The translations under genes were made by a program, and so were the position numbers. Shown piece after piece: positions 5,768 through 7,490 of a stretch of 7,490 bases of DNA. How positions within the stretch are numbered: position 1 is the stretch's first letter; every line of letters begins with the position of its first letter. The notes beneath the pieces were generated by a model, which saw only the letters and a list, made by a program, of their open reading frames with translations, searched no databases and was not told the origin of the DNA. The stretch is taken from the NCBI GenBank assembly GCA_002411515.1, contig DHTF01000085.1:32063-39552 (forward strand), read 5' to 3'. The stretch is from Proteiniphilum sp. UBA5267. GTDB taxonomy: Bacteria > Bacteroidota > Bacteroidia > Bacteroidales > Dysgonomonadaceae.

Positions 5768-6226
5768 ATGAAAACAATCGATAAACTATTTTCGTACATC
5801 ATTCGTACATCCAATGATTACAAACCCTTAATTCCCCGATTGATTGTGGGGTTCGTTTTTTTGTCGGAAGGCATACAGAAATTTCTTTTCCCCGACCTTG
5901 TGGGTGTCGGACGTTTTACAAAAATTGGTTTCGAGAATGCCGACTTTTTAGCCTATTTCGTTGCCTCCTTCGAAATTGTATGTGGCATCTTACTATTGTT
6001 GGGTTTACTTACCCGCTTGTCATCCATTCCATTGCTCATCATCATGGCGACCGCAATCGTCACGACCAAGATTCCCATCTTTGTGAATGAGGGATTCTGG
6101 ACCATGGCCCATGATTCCAGGACCGACTTTGCGATGACCCTGTTGCTGATATACCTGATCATATATGGGGCAGGTAAGCTCTCAATTGATGTGGCACTTT
6201 TTCGCAGGCGTACTTCATCTTATTGA
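5768..6226 (+). CDS. DoxX family membrane protein
   Basis: This 152-residue protein has four membrane segments (about 22-40, 58-80, 83-100 and 118-136) and matches the DoxX family: RLIVGFVFLSEGIQKFLFP (24-42) with the conserved FLxEGxxKF core, GVGRFTKIGF (46-55), SFEIVCGILLLLGLLTRL (67-84) and a final YGAGKLSID (133-141). DoxX was first described as a subunit of the thiosulfate:quinone oxidoreductase of Acidianus, but most members of this broad family have no proven function and some act in redox balance. Here its place as the last gene after a rhodanese and a TSUP exporter makes a role in sulfur oxidation or detoxification plausible. It converges with the DUF1801 gene across 28 bases with no visible terminator. 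Confidence 0.88.
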   Translation: MKTIDKLFSYIIRTSNDYKPLIPRLIVGFVFLSEGIQKFLFPDLVGVGRFTKIGFENADFLAYFVASFEIVCGILLLLGLLTRLSSIPLLIIMATAIVTTKIPIFVNEGFWTMAHDSRTDFAMTLLLIYLIIYGAGKLSIDVALFRRRTSSY

Positions 6227-6254
6227 TTAACAAGAATTTGCCGCGATATGAAGG

Positions 6255-6623
6255 TCAGCTTTTGTTACATTCTTCTTTCCTAAATTGAAGCATTCTTTCT
6301 ATCAGTCCCAGTGGCAATGGCTTGTCATGTGGGAATTGAATTGCAGATTTGGATACTTTTATTCCTTTCAGGTCTGATTCAAATTCTTTTAAAAAATCCT
6401 CACTCCATGGACTTGATAAGGAAAGATGTTTTGGGTATGCACTATAATATATCAAAGAATTCTTATTCTTGATTTTGAATGCAGGGATCTGATAGCTAAT
6501 TACTTCCTCAATATCAGGTGCTACCTTATGCACCAATTCACGAATTGCCTGCATCCTGTCTATGACATCAGCGGGAAATATGCTGTGATACTCGTCTATT
6601 GTGTTGAAATTCGATTTAGCCAT
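6255..6623 (-). CDS. DUF1801 (YdhG-like, putative iron chaperone) protein
   Basis: The 122-residue product matches DUF1801/YdhG proteins: an IDEYHSIFPADVIDRMQAIRE helix region (9-29), EEVISYQIPAFKIKNK with the family ISYxxPAF motif (39-54), a SLIYYSAYPKHLSLSS strand pair (56-71) and the conserved IQFPHDKPLPLGLIERMLQFR (95-115). Related Bacillus proteins have a frataxin-like fold and have been described as iron chaperones, but this is not shown for most members. The frame stays open for 37 codons upstream as far as a TTG, but the ATG at 6623 begins the conserved domain and is chosen. Parts of the gene are strongly A+T-rich (6361-6480 is about 29% G+C), unlike its neighbours, which may mean later arrival. 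It is cytoplasmic and has no signal peptide. Confidence 0.85.
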   Translation of the reverse strand: MAKSNFNTIDEYHSIFPADVIDRMQAIRELVHKVAPDIEEVISYQIPAFKIKNKNSLIYYSAYPKHLSLSSPWSEDFLKEFESDLKGIKVSKSAIQFPHDKPLPLGLIERMLQFRKEECNKS

Positions 6624-6670
6624 AGTTTCGTTGTTAATCAAAAAATGAAATTGCGTCCAATTTTGAAATG

Positions 6671-6678
6671 CAACTTTA
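6671..6678 (-). promoter_or_regulatory. Candidate -7 element for the DUF1801 gene
   Basis: On the minus strand these bases read TAAAGTTG, one mismatch from the Bacteroidetes -7 consensus TAnnTTTG, about 47 bases before the DUF1801 ATG at 6623. No -33 TTTG was found at the usual distance. The surrounding 6624-6740 gap is A+T-rich, so chance similarity is likely enough to keep this low. Confidence 0.25.
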
Positions 6679-6740
6679 CGGAAAAATTTTATTTTTCTAC
6701 TTGGCTTATGGCAAGAAAACCATATCCACAGCAATGAATA

Positions 6741-7490
6741 TCAGAAATGCCTTTTCACGGGACGGCCGAAACCGCCCAAGCTGATGGTAATCAGGTGCAT
6801 ATTCCCTTCCAGAAAAGCATGTTTTCTCTTGTATTCTGGCATGTAATAGGTATAACGAATACCCAGGTACAATCCTCCTGTTCGCGAGAGATCCACATCC
6901 CGATCCCAGCTGTTCAGCTGCAGCTCCAACCCCGCAAGGTAGTTCAGTGTAGCAAGTTCCTTGAACTCGTCCAGCTCTGGATATTTCTCTATCTCCGTAT
7001 CCGCGGGGCCTATTCCCATTCCTCCAATGCCAATGAATGGCAACAGCTTACAATCGCTACTTTGGTAGATCGGATAATGCAGTGCCAGGTCGGCACCGGC
7101 CAGATAACCCCTGATGCCTGCCGGCCAGGGTATATCATGGTGGGTTATCTCCCGTTTGGTTTTGGTCGCCGCATAATTGAAACGGAAAGAGAGATCGAAA
7201 TCACGGTAGAGCACGTCGAAAGCAAATCCTGCTGCGATGTTGTTGCCTAAATGACGGCTCATTCCTCCGGTAAAAGCGTTATAGCCCAGGAAAAACTCAT
7301 AGCCAAAACCCCAGTCGGCAGCTTTGTAGCGATGTCGTATAAAGCGACGGGTATAGTCGGCATAGTCGCTTCCCTTGTAGGTCTCCAGAAAATCGGATGC
7401 CATCTTGTTCATCTCAGCCATCTCCGCTTCGTTTTCCACGTTTTGCGGCGTGAAGAGCAGTGCATAGAGACACAATTTGAGAAACTCCTT
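6741..7490 (-). CDS. Unrecognised protein, 3' part, with probable outer-membrane beta-barrel end
   Basis: The frame is open to the right edge, so the 5' end lies outside; 249 residues are visible. I do not recognise the family with confidence. Residues 1-55 look helical and charged (EAEMAEMNKMASDFLETYK), resembling a repeat or linker of the kind found in TPR-like regions. From about residue 60 the pattern changes to alternating aromatic and glycine-rich strands: WGFGYEFFLGY, NIAAGFAFDVLY, GYLAGADLALHY, LPFIGIGGMGIG, NYLAGLELQL, GLYLGIRYTYY and MHLITISLGGFG, with loops rich in charged residues between. The chain ends in phenylalanine, as outer-membrane barrels recognised by the Bam complex do. 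I infer a C-terminal eight-strand-like barrel in the outer membrane, with the helical part in the periplasm. A TTG at 7475 is not taken as the start because the frame continues upstream. Confidence 0.65.
   Translation of the reverse strand, partial: KEFLKLCLYALLFTPQNVENEAEMAEMNKMASDFLETYKGSDYADYTRRFIRHRYKAADWGFGYEFFLGYNAFTGGMSRHLGNNIAAGFAFDVLYRDFDLSFRFNYAATKTKREITHHDIPWPAGIRGYLAGADLALHYPIYQSSDCKLLPFIGIGGMGIGPADTEIEKYPELDEFKELATLNYLAGLELQLNSWDRDVDLSRTGGLYLGIRYTYYMPEYKRKHAFLEGNMHLITISLGGFGRPVKRHF

Noticed and set aside
6747..7250. Open frame of 167 codons on the plus strand
   Set aside because: It is antisense to the barrel-like gene, whose regular strand pattern and C-terminal phenylalanine support the minus frame.

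Overview
The window looks like an ordinary chromosomal stretch from a member of the Bacteroidota, probably Bacteroidales. Clues are the protein families present (DUF2024, DUF2200, DUF4180, DUF6157, TSUP, DoxX and a C-terminal beta-barrel protein in the style of this phylum), the near absence of strong Shine-Dalgarno sites, and candidate promoters that resemble the Bacteroidetes -7 element TAnnTTTG. The genus cannot be fixed from the sequence. No RNA gene, insertion sequence, phage gene or CRISPR array was found.

Layout, left to right. (1) The 3' end of an SRPBCC/AHSA1-type gene on the plus strand meets, five bases away, a minus-strand gene that fuses a DUF2024 domain to a Rid (YjgF/UK114) domain. 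(2) A minus-strand series follows: a membrane-anchored class C beta-lactamase-fold serine hydrolase, a cyclophilin-type prolyl isomerase with a clear intrinsic terminator, and a DUF4180-DUF2200 gene pair. (3) A divergent intergenic region separates DUF4180 from a plus-strand DUF6157 gene. (4) A purine-rich 11-bp tandem repeat (about 11 units) stands in front of a tight three-gene plus-strand operon: single-domain rhodanese, TSUP (TauE/SafE) exporter and DoxX-family membrane protein. (5) Two minus-strand genes close the window: an A+T-rich DUF1801 gene and the 3' part of an unrecognised gene with a helical start and a likely outer-membrane beta-barrel end.

The best functional story is the rhodanese-TSUP-DoxX operon, which fits handling of persulfide, thiosulfate or sulfite: a cytoplasmic sulfur-transfer enzyme, an exporter for sulfur-containing anions and a quinone-linked or redox membrane protein. 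The rest is mostly single housekeeping or small stand-alone genes. I did not find a convincing new multi-gene defence or mobile system. The two most unusual items are the DUF2024-Rid fusion, whose Rid half lacks the deaminase arginine, and the 11-bp repeat array in front of the sulfur operon.
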